This document shows positions 25,381-34,427 of a stretch of DNA of 64,000 bases, piece after piece. The stretch covers positions 62,001-126,000 of the forward strand of contig JAHZAY010000001.1 in the NCBI GenBank assembly GCA_019423685.1. Reading direction: 5' to 3'. Position 1 is the first letter of the stretch; each line of letters opens with the position of its first letter. Position numbers and translations under genes: made by a program. Source of the DNA: Clostridiales bacterium (lineage in GTDB: Bacteria > Bacillota > Clostridia > Oscillospirales > Ruminococcaceae). The notes beneath the pieces are model-generated. The model did not search any database. It worked only from the letters and a program-made list of their open reading frames with translations, and was not told the DNA's origin.

Positions 25381-25788
25381 CTATTTGCTTCCACCCTTGA
25401 CGCGCAGACGGCTGAGCGCGCGGGCAAGATTTGCCTGCGCGGAACGGTACTCCTGGATGCTCTTTTTCTGCAAAAGGGCTTCCTTTGCCGCATCGGCGTC
25501 GCGGCGCGCACGGTTGGCATCGATCTCTTCCGGACGCTCGATGGTATCCACCAGCACCAGCACCTCGCCGTTTTCCACCTTCACAAGGCCGTTGGAGACC
25601 GCAGCCTTGAGCGGGGACCCAGGCACCAGCTGATACTGCAAGGTGCCCGGAACGATCGCAGTGATCATATTGCTGTGTCCTGCGTGGATGCCGTACATTC
25701 CTTCCAGGGTCGGGATCACCAGCGAATAGCATTTACCCGAATAAAAGGGGTGATCCGCCGCCAGGATCTTAACCTGAAATTCCTCCAT
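25381..25788 (-). CDS. atpC: ATP synthase F1 subunit epsilon
   Basis: A 135-residue subunit. The N-terminal beta-sandwich runs from MEEFQVKILAADHPFYSG to about residue 85 with the GMYGIHAGHSNMITAIVPG block, and the C-terminal helical hairpin is present (RARRDADAAKEALLQKK...). Epsilon links gamma to the c-ring and can inhibit ATP hydrolysis. Its ATG overlaps the atpD stop by one base (TAATG), so translation is coupled. Last gene of the operon. Confidence 0.95.
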   Translation of the reverse strand: MEEFQVKILAADHPFYSGKCYSLVIPTLEGMYGIHAGHSNMITAIVPGTLQYQLVPGSPLKAAVSNGLVKVENGEVLVLVDTIERPEEIDANRARRDADAAKEALLQKKSIQEYRSAQANLARALSRLRVKGGSK

Positions 25789-27188
25789 TAGTTTCTACCT
25801 CCCATGGTCTTGGCCTTTTCGATCACTTCGTCGATTGTGCCGACATTGAAGAAGGCAGCTTCAGGGTACTGATCCATCTCGCCGTCGATGATGGCCTTAA
25901 AGCCCCGCAGAGTCTCTTTGAGCGGGACGTACGCACCTGGGATGTTGGTGAATTTTTCTGCAACATGCATCGGCTGGGAGAGGAAGCGCTGTACCTTTCT
26001 GGCGCGCATAACGACCTGACGGTCCTGCTCGCTCAGCTCATCCATGCCGAGGATGGCGATGATGTCCTGCAATTCGTTGTATTTTTCCAAAATCTCCTGC
26101 ACGCGGCGGGCGATCTGGTAGTGTTCCTCTCCAACCTTGCCCGGCTCAAGCAGTCGGGAGCTGGATTGCAGCGGATCTACCGCCGGATAGATGCCCTGCT
26201 CTGCAATCTTACGGCTCAATACGGTGGTCGCATCCAGGTGGGTGAAGGTGGTGGCAGTCGCCGGGTCGGTCAGGTCGTCGGCCGGAACATAGACAGCCTG
26301 TACCGAGGTGACCGATCCGTCGCGGGTGGAGGTGATGCGCTCTTGCAGTTCGCCCATCTCATTGGCCAGGGTCGGCTGATAGCCTACCGCAGATGGCATA
26401 CGGCCAAGCAGGGTGGAAACCTCACTGCCGGCCTGTACAAAACGGAAGATGTTGTCGATAAACAACAGAACATCCTTGTGCTGTTCGTCGCGGAAATATT
26501 CGGCCATGGTCAGTCCTGCCAGCGCGACGCGCATGCGCACGCCAGGAGACTCGTTCATCTGTCCAAATACCAGCGCCGTTTTGTCCGAAACGCCGCTGCC
26601 CTGCATCTCTCTCCACAGGTCGTTGCCCTCACGGCTTCTTTCTCCGACGCCGGTGAAAACAGAGTAACCGTTGTGCTCCATCGCGACGTTGTGGATTAAC
26701 TCCTGAATCAAGACGGTCTTGCCGACGCCTGCGCCGCCGAACAGGCCGATCTTACCGCCCTTCGGGTATGGCTCCAGCAGATCGATGACCTTGATGCCGG
26801 TTTCCAGGATCTCTCCCACCGAGCGCTGATCCGCAAATGCCGGTGGCTTGCGGTAGATGCTGTGGCGCTCGACATCCGCCGGAAGTTCTTCCCCGCCGTC
26901 GATGGCGTGGCCGAGGACGTTGAACATTCTGCCCAGCGTCTTTTCGCCCACCGGGACGGTGATGGTGGAGCCCGGCGCGCAAACCTGCATGCCGCGCGAC
27001 AGGCCCTCACTTCCTGCCAACATGATGCAGCGGACGGTGTCGTGCCCGACGTGCTGGGACACCTCCATGACTCGCTCTGTTCCATTGACCGAAACGGTCA
27101 TTGCTTCCCGGATCTTCGGCAGGTAGCCCGAATCAAAGTGGACGTCGACTACCGGTCCGGAAACCTGTGTAATGGTCCCATACTTCAT
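25788..27188 (-). CDS. atpD: ATP synthase F1 subunit beta (catalytic)
   Basis: A 466-residue catalytic subunit with Walker A GGAGVGKTV (about residue 152), the glutamate switch GVGERSREGND, Walker B LLFIDNIFRF and the motif DELSEQD, which replaces the common DELSEED. Length is normal. It overlaps atpG by 4 bp (ATGA) and atpC by 1 bp. It would form the hexamer with the unusual alpha subunit encoded two genes upstream. Confidence 0.97.
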   Translation of the reverse strand: MKYGTITQVSGPVVDVHFDSGYLPKIREAMTVSVNGTERVMEVSQHVGHDTVRCIMLAGSEGLSRGMQVCAPGSTITVPVGEKTLGRMFNVLGHAIDGGEELPADVERHSIYRKPPAFADQRSVGEILETGIKVIDLLEPYPKGGKIGLFGGAGVGKTVLIQELIHNVAMEHNGYSVFTGVGERSREGNDLWREMQGSGVSDKTALVFGQMNESPGVRMRVALAGLTMAEYFRDEQHKDVLLFIDNIFRFVQAGSEVSTLLGRMPSAVGYQPTLANEMGELQERITSTRDGSVTSVQAVYVPADDLTDPATATTFTHLDATTVLSRKIAEQGIYPAVDPLQSSSRLLEPGKVGEEHYQIARRVQEILEKYNELQDIIAILGMDELSEQDRQVVMRARKVQRFLSQPMHVAEKFTNIPGAYVPLKETLRGFKAIIDGEMDQYPEAAFFNVGTIDEVIEKAKTMGGRN

Positions 27189-28099
27189 CGTACACCTTCT
27201 CCTTTCTCTCTTTTCCTCTTCTGCGCCTTTGCCCCGGCGCTGATCTCGGTGATCTCCTGGGTGATGGCGGCCTGACGCACGCGGTTATATTGCAGGGAAA
27301 GCTGCGACAGCAGTTCCTCTGCATTCTTGTTTGCCGCGTCCATCGCCGTCATTCTGGCATTTTGCTCGCTGCAAAAGCTGTCGATCAGCGCGCTGTAGAT
27401 GAATCCTGTCAGATAGCTCGGAATCAGACCGTTGAGCACCTTGGAAACAGACGGGGTAAACTCAAACGGCACTGCAATCTTCTTTTCTGATGCCGGGGTC
27501 GCAAAGTAGGTGCGGTGAAACGGCAGCAGACGGGTAGAACGCGCATTCATCACCATGCCGTTGGGCATATCGGTGTATGCTACAAAGATTTTGTTCAGCG
27601 CCCCGGAGAGGTACAGATCCAATAAATAGGAGCTGATCTCGCGGGCGCGATCGAGCGTAGGATTCTGCGCGGTGTACAGGAAGCTGTGCTCAATGGGGAT
27701 TTTGTGCTGCTCAAAAAAGCGGCGGCCATATTCCCCGACGACAAAGAGCTTGGTGTCCGCGTGGGCGTCGACCAGCTTTTTGGCTTCCTTAATTACATTC
27801 TGATTATAGGCGCCCGCAAGGCCCTTGTCCGCCGTGATGACTAAACACCCATAGGTGCCGCCCACATCGTCCGCCGGGTCATAGTCCGGCGGATAAAAGT
27901 ATGGGCTGTCCACGTCGTTGACGGTGCGGAACAGGCGCTTGATCTCGGTGCGCAGCGCATCAAAATAGGGGCGGGTGTTATCCAGATCGTTTCTTGCCTT
28001 GCGCAGTTTTGTCGAAGCAATCAGGTACATCGCGTTGGTGATCTTCTGCGTTTCCTTTACACTCGAGATTCTATTTTTGATTTCAGATGTGCTTGGCAT
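27185..28099 (-). CDS. atpG: ATP synthase F1 subunit gamma
   Basis: A 304-residue central-stalk subunit. The N-terminal helix matches (EIKNRISSVKETQKITNAMYLIASTKLRKA), as do the Rossmann-like middle (CLVITADKGLAGAYNQNVIKEA) and the C-terminal helix (SEQNARMTAMDAANKNAEELL...YNRVRQAAITQEITEI). It is slightly longer than usual, with an extended basic tail. It starts 6 bp after the alpha gene stop and overlaps atpD by 4 bp. Confidence 0.96.
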   Translation of the reverse strand: MPSTSEIKNRISSVKETQKITNAMYLIASTKLRKARNDLDNTRPYFDALRTEIKRLFRTVNDVDSPYFYPPDYDPADDVGGTYGCLVITADKGLAGAYNQNVIKEAKKLVDAHADTKLFVVGEYGRRFFEQHKIPIEHSFLYTAQNPTLDRAREISSYLLDLYLSGALNKIFVAYTDMPNGMVMNARSTRLLPFHRTYFATPASEKKIAVPFEFTPSVSKVLNGLIPSYLTGFIYSALIDSFCSEQNARMTAMDAANKNAEELLSQLSLQYNRVRQAAITQEITEISAGAKAQKRKREKGEGVR

Positions 28100-28104
28100 G
28101 GCAG

Positions 28105-29862
28105 TTACCTCTTCTGTGGAACAAACCGATCCGCAACACTCTCATAAAATGCTTTGGCCATCTGCAAAACGGACTGATAGTCCTCCTTGCTCAGCGCGCC
28201 AGTCGAGTCGATCTGGGCGATGAGCGCTGCGGCGTTGTCCTGCATATACTCGAGGTACTCCTGGCGGAACTGGTCGATCTTTTCCACCGGGATCTCCTGC
28301 ATGACGTGATTCAATGCTGCAATCAGCAGGAACACCTGTTCATGCTGCTGCAATGGATGGTACTGCGGCTGGCGCAGCAGGCGCATCAGGCCCTGGCCAT
28401 ATTGCAGCTGTTTCTTGGTGACCTCGTCCAGGTCGCTGGAGAACTGGGTAAAGACCTCCATCTCGCGGTACTGCGCCAAATCCAGGCGCAGTGCGCCGGC
28501 AGCGGTCTTCATCGCCTTGGTCTGCGCATCGCCGCCAACACGGGATACCGACAAGCCGACATTGACTGCCGGGCGCTGTCCGGCGAAGAACAGCTCGCTT
28601 TCCAGGAAGATCTGTCCATCGGTGATCGAAATGATGTTGGTTGGGATGTATGCGGAGACGTCTCCAGCCTGTGTTTCGACGATCGGGAGCGCAGTCATGC
28701 TGCCGCCGCCCTTTTCGTCGGAGAGGTGTGCCGAGCGCTCCAGCAGACGGGAATGCAGATAGAATACATCGCCCGGGTAAGCCTCACGGCCTGGGGAACG
28801 CTCCAGCAGCAAGCTCAGCGCGCGGTACGCGATGGCGTGTTTGGAAAGGTCGTCGTATACAATCAGCACATCTTTGCCCTTATACATGAAGTACTCGCCC
28901 AGCGAGCATCCCGCATACGGCGCAATGTACTGCAAGGTGGCCGAATCGCTGGCCGATGCACTGACGATGATCGAATAGTCCATCGCGCTGTGCTGCTGCA
29001 AGGTTTGTGCCAGCTGTGCAACCGAGCTTGCCTTCTGGCCGATTGCAACATAGATGCAGACCACGTCCTTGCCCTTCTGGTTTAAGATGGTGTCCAGCGC
29101 AATGGCCGTCTTGCCGGTCTGGCGGTCGCCGATGATGAGCTCACGCTGTCCGCGGCCGATCGGGAACATCGAGTCGATGGCGAGCAGTCCGGTCTCCATC
29201 GGTTGGTTGACCGGCTGGCGGTCGATGATTTCCGGAGCAGGCATTTCGATCGGGCGGTAGTCCGAGGCCTCAATCGCACCTTTTCCATCAATCGGGTTGC
29301 CCAGTGCGTCGATGATGCGGCCCAAAAAGGCGTCTCCAACCGGAATACCTGCCATCTTGCCGCTGCGGCGCACGATGGAGCCCTCGCTGACCTCCTCCGA
29401 ATCGCCAAAGAGGATACATCCAATTTCGCCCGGCTTCAAATCCTGTACCATTCCCTTGATTCCGGAAGGGAACAGCAGGATCTCCCCGTATGCTGCATGC
29501 TCGAGGCCGGTGATCGTCGCAATGTTATCTCCAACTGCAACAACCTCTCCCACCTCTTCCGGGGTGACCTCCGGAGTCCAGTTCTCTACGCTTTCCTTCA
29601 TCAGCGGAATGATGTCGTTGCGTGCGCCTCTAAGTTTTTCTAAGCGCTCTTTAAACTGGCGCAGTCTGCCCTCGATGGTCCAGTCGTAGATTTCGGTGCC
29701 GACCTGAAGCAAAAAGCCGTCCTGAATCTTGTCGTCCTGCTCCCATACGAGCTCAACATCGGGTCCATATGTCTTCTGCAAAAAGGCGGTCAACCGCTCG
29801 CGGTTTTTCTCGGTCGGAGCGGCGCTGCCTCTCAAAATCGCCTTAATGTTCTGGCTGTTCAT
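28105..29862 (-). CDS. atpA: ATP synthase alpha subunit with N-terminal delta-like domain (AtpH-AtpA fusion)
   Basis: A 585-residue protein. From about residue 95 it is a complete F1 alpha subunit: Walker A GDRQTGKT (245-252), IYVAIGQKAS, LIVYDDLSKHA and SVSRVGG. Residues about 12-78 instead resemble the C-terminal domain of subunit delta: RERLTAFLQKTYGPDVELVW, then DGFLLQVGTEIYDWTIEGRL, the counterpart of the family's GG-hxhxxGDxVIDGSVRGRL block. The usual alpha N-terminal helix is replaced. GGGGAG precedes the ATG at 29862, inside the 3' end of atpF (20-bp overlap). The operon has no other delta gene, so this region may be its only delta equivalent. The fusion is seen in sequence; its mechanical role is inferred. 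Confidence 0.9.
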   Translation of the reverse strand: MNSQNIKAILRGSAAPTEKNRERLTAFLQKTYGPDVELVWEQDDKIQDGFLLQVGTEIYDWTIEGRLRQFKERLEKLRGARNDIIPLMKESVENWTPEVTPEEVGEVVAVGDNIATITGLEHAAYGEILLFPSGIKGMVQDLKPGEIGCILFGDSEEVSEGSIVRRSGKMAGIPVGDAFLGRIIDALGNPIDGKGAIEASDYRPIEMPAPEIIDRQPVNQPMETGLLAIDSMFPIGRGQRELIIGDRQTGKTAIALDTILNQKGKDVVCIYVAIGQKASSVAQLAQTLQQHSAMDYSIIVSASASDSATLQYIAPYAGCSLGEYFMYKGKDVLIVYDDLSKHAIAYRALSLLLERSPGREAYPGDVFYLHSRLLERSAHLSDEKGGGSMTALPIVETQAGDVSAYIPTNIISITDGQIFLESELFFAGQRPAVNVGLSVSRVGGDAQTKAMKTAAGALRLDLAQYREMEVFTQFSSDLDEVTKKQLQYGQGLMRLLRQPQYHPLQQHEQVFLLIAALNHVMQEIPVEKIDQFRQEYLEYMQDNAAALIAQIDSTGALSKEDYQSVLQMAKAFYESVADRFVPQKR

Positions 29863-30346
29863 GCGGCTTCTCCCCTTCCACCAAATTTAAAAACTGATCG
29901 TAGGGATCGCCCTGATCCTTGAGCACAATCTTCTCTGCCGCGCTCACTGCAAGATCGGTCAGCTCCTTGGAAGCTTTGGTCAGCATGAGCTCGTGCTCGC
30001 GGTCGGCGCTCTCTTTGGCTTTGTCGAGAATCTGCTTTGCCTGATTCTGCGCCTGCTCCACCTGCTGCTGACGCATTGCATCCAGCTGCTTTTGCGCGTC
30101 CGCCTTTTTCTTGGCAAGTTCGGCATCGATCTCGGAGAGTTTGGTCTGATAGTCCTGCTTCATCTGATCGGCCTGTTCTTTGACCTTCTCTGCCTGATCG
30201 TTAATTTCCTTATAATAGTCCTCACGCTTTTTCATAAAGTCCTTGACCGGGCGGTAAAGCAACAGGTAAAGTCCGCCGGCCAGGATGGTAAAGTTAAATA
30301 GATGCAGTAAAATTTGCTGCCAGTCGATATTCAACGGAATATTCAT
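29843..30346 (-). CDS. atpF: ATP synthase F0 subunit b
   Basis: A 167-residue peripheral-stalk subunit: one N-terminal membrane helix (NIDWQQILLHLFNFTILAGGLYLLLYRPV), then a long charged coiled coil (residues about 35-145) rich in Lys, Gln and Glu. In standard enzymes its C-terminus holds the delta subunit. Here the gene overlaps the delta-alpha fusion gene by 20 bp, so the stalk would presumably contact alpha directly through the fused domain (inference). Confidence 0.94.
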   Translation of the reverse strand: MNIPLNIDWQQILLHLFNFTILAGGLYLLLYRPVKDFMKKREDYYKEINDQAEKVKEQADQMKQDYQTKLSEIDAELAKKKADAQKQLDAMRQQQVEQAQNQAKQILDKAKESADREHELMLTKASKELTDLAVSAAEKIVLKDQGDPYDQFLNLVEGEKPHEQPEH

Positions 30347-30360
30347 AGCCGCACCCGCCT

Positions 30361-30717
30361 TTACAATACGAAGATAATCAGGATAACGACGAGTAGGGCA
30401 TAGATGATCGCGGTCTCAATAAATACAAGGTCGAGCATCAGGGTTGTACGAATTTTGCTCTCCATATCTGGCTGACGGGAGATACCCTCAGCAGCTTTAC
30501 CGCCGACAATACCCATACCGATTGCACCGCCAGCCGCAGCCAATCCGATGGCAGCGCCCGCAGCGATCGCCTTTAAGCCAGTGGAGCTCTGATCCTGCTG
30601 CTGAGTCTGCGCAGCAGGCTCCTGCTCGGTGGTAGAAGCTGCAAATGCCGGAACCGCCATTGCGAGAACCAGCAGAACCATCATAGCAAATACAGAAATT
30701 TTCTTTACAATATTCAT
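30361..30717 (-). CDS. atpE: ATP synthase F0 subunit c with signal-peptide-like leader
   Basis: A 118-residue rotor-ring subunit, longer than the usual 70-90. Residues 1-27 look like a cleavable signal peptide (KKISVFAMMVLLVLAMAVPAFA, with an AFA-A site), followed by a Thr/Gln-rich spacer of about 20 residues. The two c-ring helices come next: AIAAGAAIGLAAAGGAIGMG with the RQP loop, then LDLVFIETAIIYALLVV bearing the ion-binding Glu. The helix-1 Gln of sodium-type rings is Met here, which favours protons, though Thr after the Glu and a Tyr nearby remain. ATG at 30717 is eight bases after GGAGGT. Confidence 0.93.
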   Translation of the reverse strand: MNIVKKISVFAMMVLLVLAMAVPAFAASTTEQEPAAQTQQQDQSSTGLKAIAAGAAIGLAAAGGAIGMGIVGGKAAEGISRQPDMESKIRTTLMLDLVFIETAIIYALLVVILIIFVL

Positions 30718-30735
30718 TTTACTTACCTCCAATTA

Positions 30736-31581
30736 TTACACGTTGGCTTGCGCGGGCTGTGCCGATTTTTTCCCGCGCTTATGTTTTGGCGGCTGCGGCT
30801 CGGACATCTCGCCGTAGAACAGCGCAGTGAGCATCGTCAAGACGTAGCTCTGGATGAGCGCATGCAGCAGGGTGAACAGTACACCTACCAAAACAGGGAG
30901 CACAAAACTCAGATTGATATAGTAATATACCAGCTCGGTGACAAGCAGTCCGCTGAGCAGGGCGCCAAAGAGTCGGAAGCTCATCGAGATCAGCAGGGAG
31001 ACTTCCTTTAAGGCGCTGCCAATTCCTCTGATGCCATTTCCTGCAAGAGCTCCCGAGAAGATGACACAATAGGAAAGTACACCGAGCATAATTGCCGCGT
31101 TGACGTCAGAAAGTGGCGCCGGCAGTGTGACGGACAACCCCTCCGTCGTGATTACCTGGAAGCCAAACAGCTCAAACAGGGTGCCAACAAAGATATAGAC
31201 GGCTGCCGCAAAGATATATGCGCCCAGAAAACCGTTGCGCCATGGGCTGTTGGTTTTGGCCATCCCGTCAAACATGCCGACAAGCTGTTCCAGCAGCATC
31301 TGGAACTTGCCAGGAACGTACCGGAAGCGTGGAATGACAAAGATGCGGATGATCGCGGCGGCAATCAACAAGACGACCGTCACCACCATGCCGGAAATCA
31401 GCGCCGGATTGACTGTGAAGCCAAACAAGCTGATTTGATTGGTTTCATGCAGCACCGCATCGCGCATCGTTTCCTGTATGGTTTCCGCTTTTGGCCCGTC
31501 CGGCATGGTCAGAAAACTTCCGATCAAAAAGACGGCTGCAATTGCAATCCACACCACCAGAAAAACCTTTTTGTTTTTCAT
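30736..31581 (-). CDS. atpB: ATP synthase F0 subunit a
   Basis: A 281-residue membrane subunit forming the ion half-channels. The essential Arg is in SMSFRLFGALLSG, as in the family's RLFgN block, and the last helices (LPVLVGVLFTLLHALIQSYVLTML-like) fit. The basic tail is KHKRGKKSAQ. I start at the ATG at 31581 because AAAGGAGG lies nine bases upstream; an in-frame start at 31608 would translate through that site. First gene of the operon. Confidence 0.95.
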   Translation of the reverse strand: MKNKKVFLVVWIAIAAVFLIGSFLTMPDGPKAETIQETMRDAVLHETNQISLFGFTVNPALISGMVVTVVLLIAAAIIRIFVIPRFRYVPGKFQMLLEQLVGMFDGMAKTNSPWRNGFLGAYIFAAAVYIFVGTLFELFGFQVITTEGLSVTLPAPLSDVNAAIMLGVLSYCVIFSGALAGNGIRGIGSALKEVSLLISMSFRLFGALLSGLLVTELVYYYINLSFVLPVLVGVLFTLLHALIQSYVLTMLTALFYGEMSEPQPPKHKRGKKSAQPAQANV

Positions 31582-31752
31582 CGTAAATCTGTTTCCTCCT
31601 TTTTGCAAAAGAGCACTGGAATTTTTTCCCGCGCACCAGCCGCGCGGATACTACACAGCAACGAATTGGCCACCCAAATGTAGTGTAAACTACAGCGGAT
31701 GGACCCACCTTCTTTCCCCCTTTCTGCCAAAAGACAGTTTGTTCAGACTTCT

Positions 31753-31781
31753 ATTTTAAAACAATTACCGATAAAATACAA
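31753..31781 (-). promoter_or_regulatory. Candidate promoter of the ATP synthase operon
   Basis: TTGTAT (31776-31781) and TAAAAT (31753-31758) with a 17-bp spacer on the minus strand, about 170 bp upstream of atpB in an AT-rich region. The -35 match is weak. Confidence 0.4.
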
Positions 31782-32176
31782 GTGATTTTTTTGGTGAATT
31801 TTTGTTCAAAATTGTGCAATTCGCTTAGCTTTGCCCTGAAATAAAGGAAAATTTCTTTTTATTCTCGTTTAATTTGCCGAATCTCTCCTTTTAGCAAAAG
31901 GCTCCTTTTTGTGTAAGCACCAAAATTTAAAGAGCTGCTCCCAATATCCACTCGCAGGCTTTGCCAAAAGCAAATTCTCCCTTTCTTTCGATGTTTTTTC
32001 CTCTCATCCTCCTGAAAAATCATTCTGGATTGCCAGATCGTTTTTGCTTTTGACGCGCGGCAATAGATAGCTTCAAAGGAAAAAAGGAGCGCCGCTCTTG
32101 CAAGAAAAACACAGGCTATGGGGCACGCTACACCGCCTGCAAAAACAGCCTCCCTCTTTTCTGGACCAATCATCCC

Positions 32177-32216
32177 AAAAAAAGCCGCCAAGGATTTGTA
32201 CCTCGACGGCTTTTTT
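32177..32216. terminator. Bidirectional terminator-like hairpin
   Basis: AAAAAAAGCCG and CGGCTTTTTT flank an inner AGG/CCT stem. A- and T-tracts on both sides suit either direction. It lies about 175 bp past the ABC permease stop. Confidence 0.65.
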
Positions 32217-32390
32217 GCTGTTTTCCTTTTGTCTTTCACAGAATCGGTAAGCACCGATCTCCTTGCTCGTTATGTTTTACGCATACAAAGTTTTTGCGCT
32301 GCAAGTACCTTAAAGTTTTCTCTTTACAAAAGTTGTCCGTTCGATATTTGTGCTCCGTTGCGCTGCGCCGCTACACAACTGCGCCGCTGT

Positions 32391-33467
32391 TCAGCAAACT
32401 TGATGTGCGGCAAATGCGCGTCGGGAAAGCAGAGCTCCGACCGCAGACACAATCAGGCTGACAGGGACAGCCCAGACCGCATACAATAGCCCGCCTTCCA
32501 TCTGTTCTACCGAAAGCAAAGGGTAGGCCAACACCTGATACAGTGGAAAAAGGCTCACCAAACCAAATAGAGGGCTATTTTCTGAAACTGGCAGCAAGGC
32601 CGGGAAAAGGAAGATGGCAAGCGAGGCGGCAAAGGCGGCAATCTGGTTTTTGCTTATTGCCGAGAGAAACAACGTAATGCCGGTTGTGCTCAGCGCACTG
32701 GTGAAGGCGAGCAGCAGCTGGTATTTGAGCAGCGTCCCGCAGGTGATGTTAAAAGGGACAAAACCCTCCACATAATCGATGGGAGCAAACAGGATGCTGC
32801 AATCCCAGCCCTCCGCCCCATACAAGAGCAAAGCAAAGAGAAATTGACAAGCTGTGACCAATGCCGTGGCAAAGAGAGCGGTGAGCATCCCAGCAATTAT
32901 CTTTGCAAAGCTGCATCTTGTCTTCCCGTATCTGCTTGTCAGAATGATGTTGTCCACCCCTTCATACTCGCTGGAAAAGATGGGGGTTACCATGGCAATC
33001 AGGGCAAGAGAGAGAGCAACCAATCCTTTTACCATATCTTTGCTTGTCGATAGCCACCCATCAACATATCCCACCACGATTTGTTGGTCGCCAAATACAT
33101 CGGCAACAGCCAATCCGTTCCAGTTGCCGTTTTGGTCGGCAAACCGCGCAAAGGCGGCCGACTGGGTAGCATTTTGATAGAGATAGATTGCGTTCATCCC
33201 CTGCAAGTCGTATGTCGGAGCAAAGTCCGCCATCATTTGCTGCACTTTCTCGTCGGTCAGCTTTCCCTGATATTTCGCAGCAACCCGCTTGTCAATCTCC
33301 ACCGCCTCCTTTCCACTTCCCTGCGTGTCCCTGCCATCAAAAGCATATTTGTTTTGATAGGTGGAAAAGGCAAGCATTGCAGATAGCAGTATGACGCACA
33401 GAATCGCAGCTATTGATAGTGGTCTCATCAGTATTTTTTTGAGCTCAAAGTAAAGCAGCATCTTCAT
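32391..33467 (-). CDS. ABC-2-type transporter permease
   Basis: A 358-residue membrane protein with an N-terminal helix (PLSIAAILCVILLSAMLAF), a soluble outer loop of about 110 residues, then five further helices. The block SSEYEGVDNIILTSRYGKTR at the cytoplasmic side is typical of ABC-2 exporters that pair with a single ATPase. Its ATG overlaps the ATPase stop by 4 bp. It belongs to a unit downstream of a response regulator and kinase, so export of a peptide or envelope-active compound is plausible but unproven. Confidence 0.8.
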   Translation of the reverse strand: MKMLLYFELKKILMRPLSIAAILCVILLSAMLAFSTYQNKYAFDGRDTQGSGKEAVEIDKRVAAKYQGKLTDEKVQQMMADFAPTYDLQGMNAIYLYQNATQSAAFARFADQNGNWNGLAVADVFGDQQIVVGYVDGWLSTSKDMVKGLVALSLALIAMVTPIFSSEYEGVDNIILTSRYGKTRCSFAKIIAGMLTALFATALVTACQFLFALLLYGAEGWDCSILFAPIDYVEGFVPFNITCGTLLKYQLLLAFTSALSTTGITLFLSAISKNQIAAFAASLAIFLFPALLPVSENSPLFGLVSLFPLYQVLAYPLLSVEQMEGGLLYAVWAVPVSLIVSAVGALLSRRAFAAHQVC

Positions 33468-34339
33468 TGTTTTTGATCCCCCTTAAAATAATACAGATAC
33501 AATTCTTCCAATGTAGGCCGCACCTGCACGGCATTTTTCAGCGGCGGATGTTCTGCGATAATCCGCAAAATAATCTGATCTTCGCCCCAATTTCGCAGGT
33601 TGCTGACGTTGTAGGCCGCTTCATAGTGTGCGGCGTCGCGCGACGGCACCACACATTCCCACACTTTGCCATCAATCTCCGCCGTGATTTCCTGCGGTTG
33701 ACCAAAGTGCAGAAGCTGTCCGGATTTCATCATGATAATTTGCTCTGCGATAAACTCCACATCCGAAACAATGTGGGTGGAGAGGAGCACAATGCGGTCC
33801 TTTGAAAAGGCGCTGATGAGGTTGCGAAAGCGGACCCGCTCTTTTGGATCAAGACCCGCAGTCGGTTCATCTAAAATCAGGATATAGGGGTCGTTGAGCA
33901 GTGCCTGTGCAATTCCCAGGCGCTGCTTCATTCCGCCGGAAAAGGTTTTGATCTTGCAGCTGCTCTGTTGGGAGAGATCCACCTCTTCAAGCAACTCCTT
34001 GGACTTTTTGTACGCCGCCTTTTTGCCCAGCCCCTTTAAAGCAGAGACATAAAGCAGAAAGTCAAGGGCTGTGAAGTCCGGATAATATCCAAAATGTTGC
34101 GGCAGGTACCCCAAAAGCTTGCGATATCCTTCGCCGAGCAAGGCAATGTTTTTGCCGTCGAACAAAATGCTTCCCGAAGTGGGCGCTTGAAGATTGCACA
34201 GCAGGCGCATCAGCGTCGTTTTCCCGGCGCCGTTTGCCCCCAGCAAACCATAAACACCGCTGGACAGGGTGATATTCAGCCCCTGCACTGCTGTTTTGGA
34301 GCCAAATTTTTTGGTCAGCTCCACCGTCTTTAGTTCCAT
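33464..34339 (-). CDS. ABC transporter ATP-binding protein (exporter type)
   Basis: A 291-residue ATPase with Walker A GANGAGKTT, the Q-loop YLPQHFGYYPD, signature TFSGGMKQR, Walker B ILILDEPTAGLDP and the switch His in LLSTH. The C-terminal 80 residues form a substrate- or regulation-specific extension. The ATG at 34339 has AAAGGAG upstream; the longer frame starts without an RBS. It lies 88 bp after the kinase gene and overlaps the permease by 4 bp. Confidence 0.92.
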   Translation of the reverse strand: MELKTVELTKKFGSKTAVQGLNITLSSGVYGLLGANGAGKTTLMRLLCNLQAPTSGSILFDGKNIALLGEGYRKLLGYLPQHFGYYPDFTALDFLLYVSALKGLGKKAAYKKSKELLEEVDLSQQSSCKIKTFSGGMKQRLGIAQALLNDPYILILDEPTAGLDPKERVRFRNLISAFSKDRIVLLSTHIVSDVEFIAEQIIMMKSGQLLHFGQPQEITAEIDGKVWECVVPSRDAAHYEAAYNVSNLRNWGEDQIILRIIAEHPPLKNAVQVRPTLEELYLYYFKGDQKQ

Positions 34340-34427
34340 ATAAAAGCTCCTTTCTGTACGGGAAGCAATAAAAATACTCCCCATGTGCTTGCATGGAGAG
34401 TATAAGGGGAAGATTTCTATTTTTTAT

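Larger units (their letters stand above)
31582..32390. other. Gene-poor region, 809 bp
   Basis: Between the atpB start and the ABC permease stop, both on the minus strand. It contains the candidate atp promoter and a hairpin with T-tracts on both sides. Short open frames exist on both strands but lack RBSs and run through that hairpin, so I do not call genes. A decayed gene cannot be excluded. Confidence 0.5.

Noticed and set aside
30361..30717. Sodium-coupled c-ring
   Set aside because: The Glu-Thr and Tyr of helix 2 hinted at sodium, but the helix-1 Gln that completes the site is Met. Proton coupling is likelier, though not proven.
31859..32254. 131-codon minus-strand frame upstream of the ATP synthase operon
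   Set aside because: No RBS, odd composition, and it passes through a bidirectional terminator hairpin.
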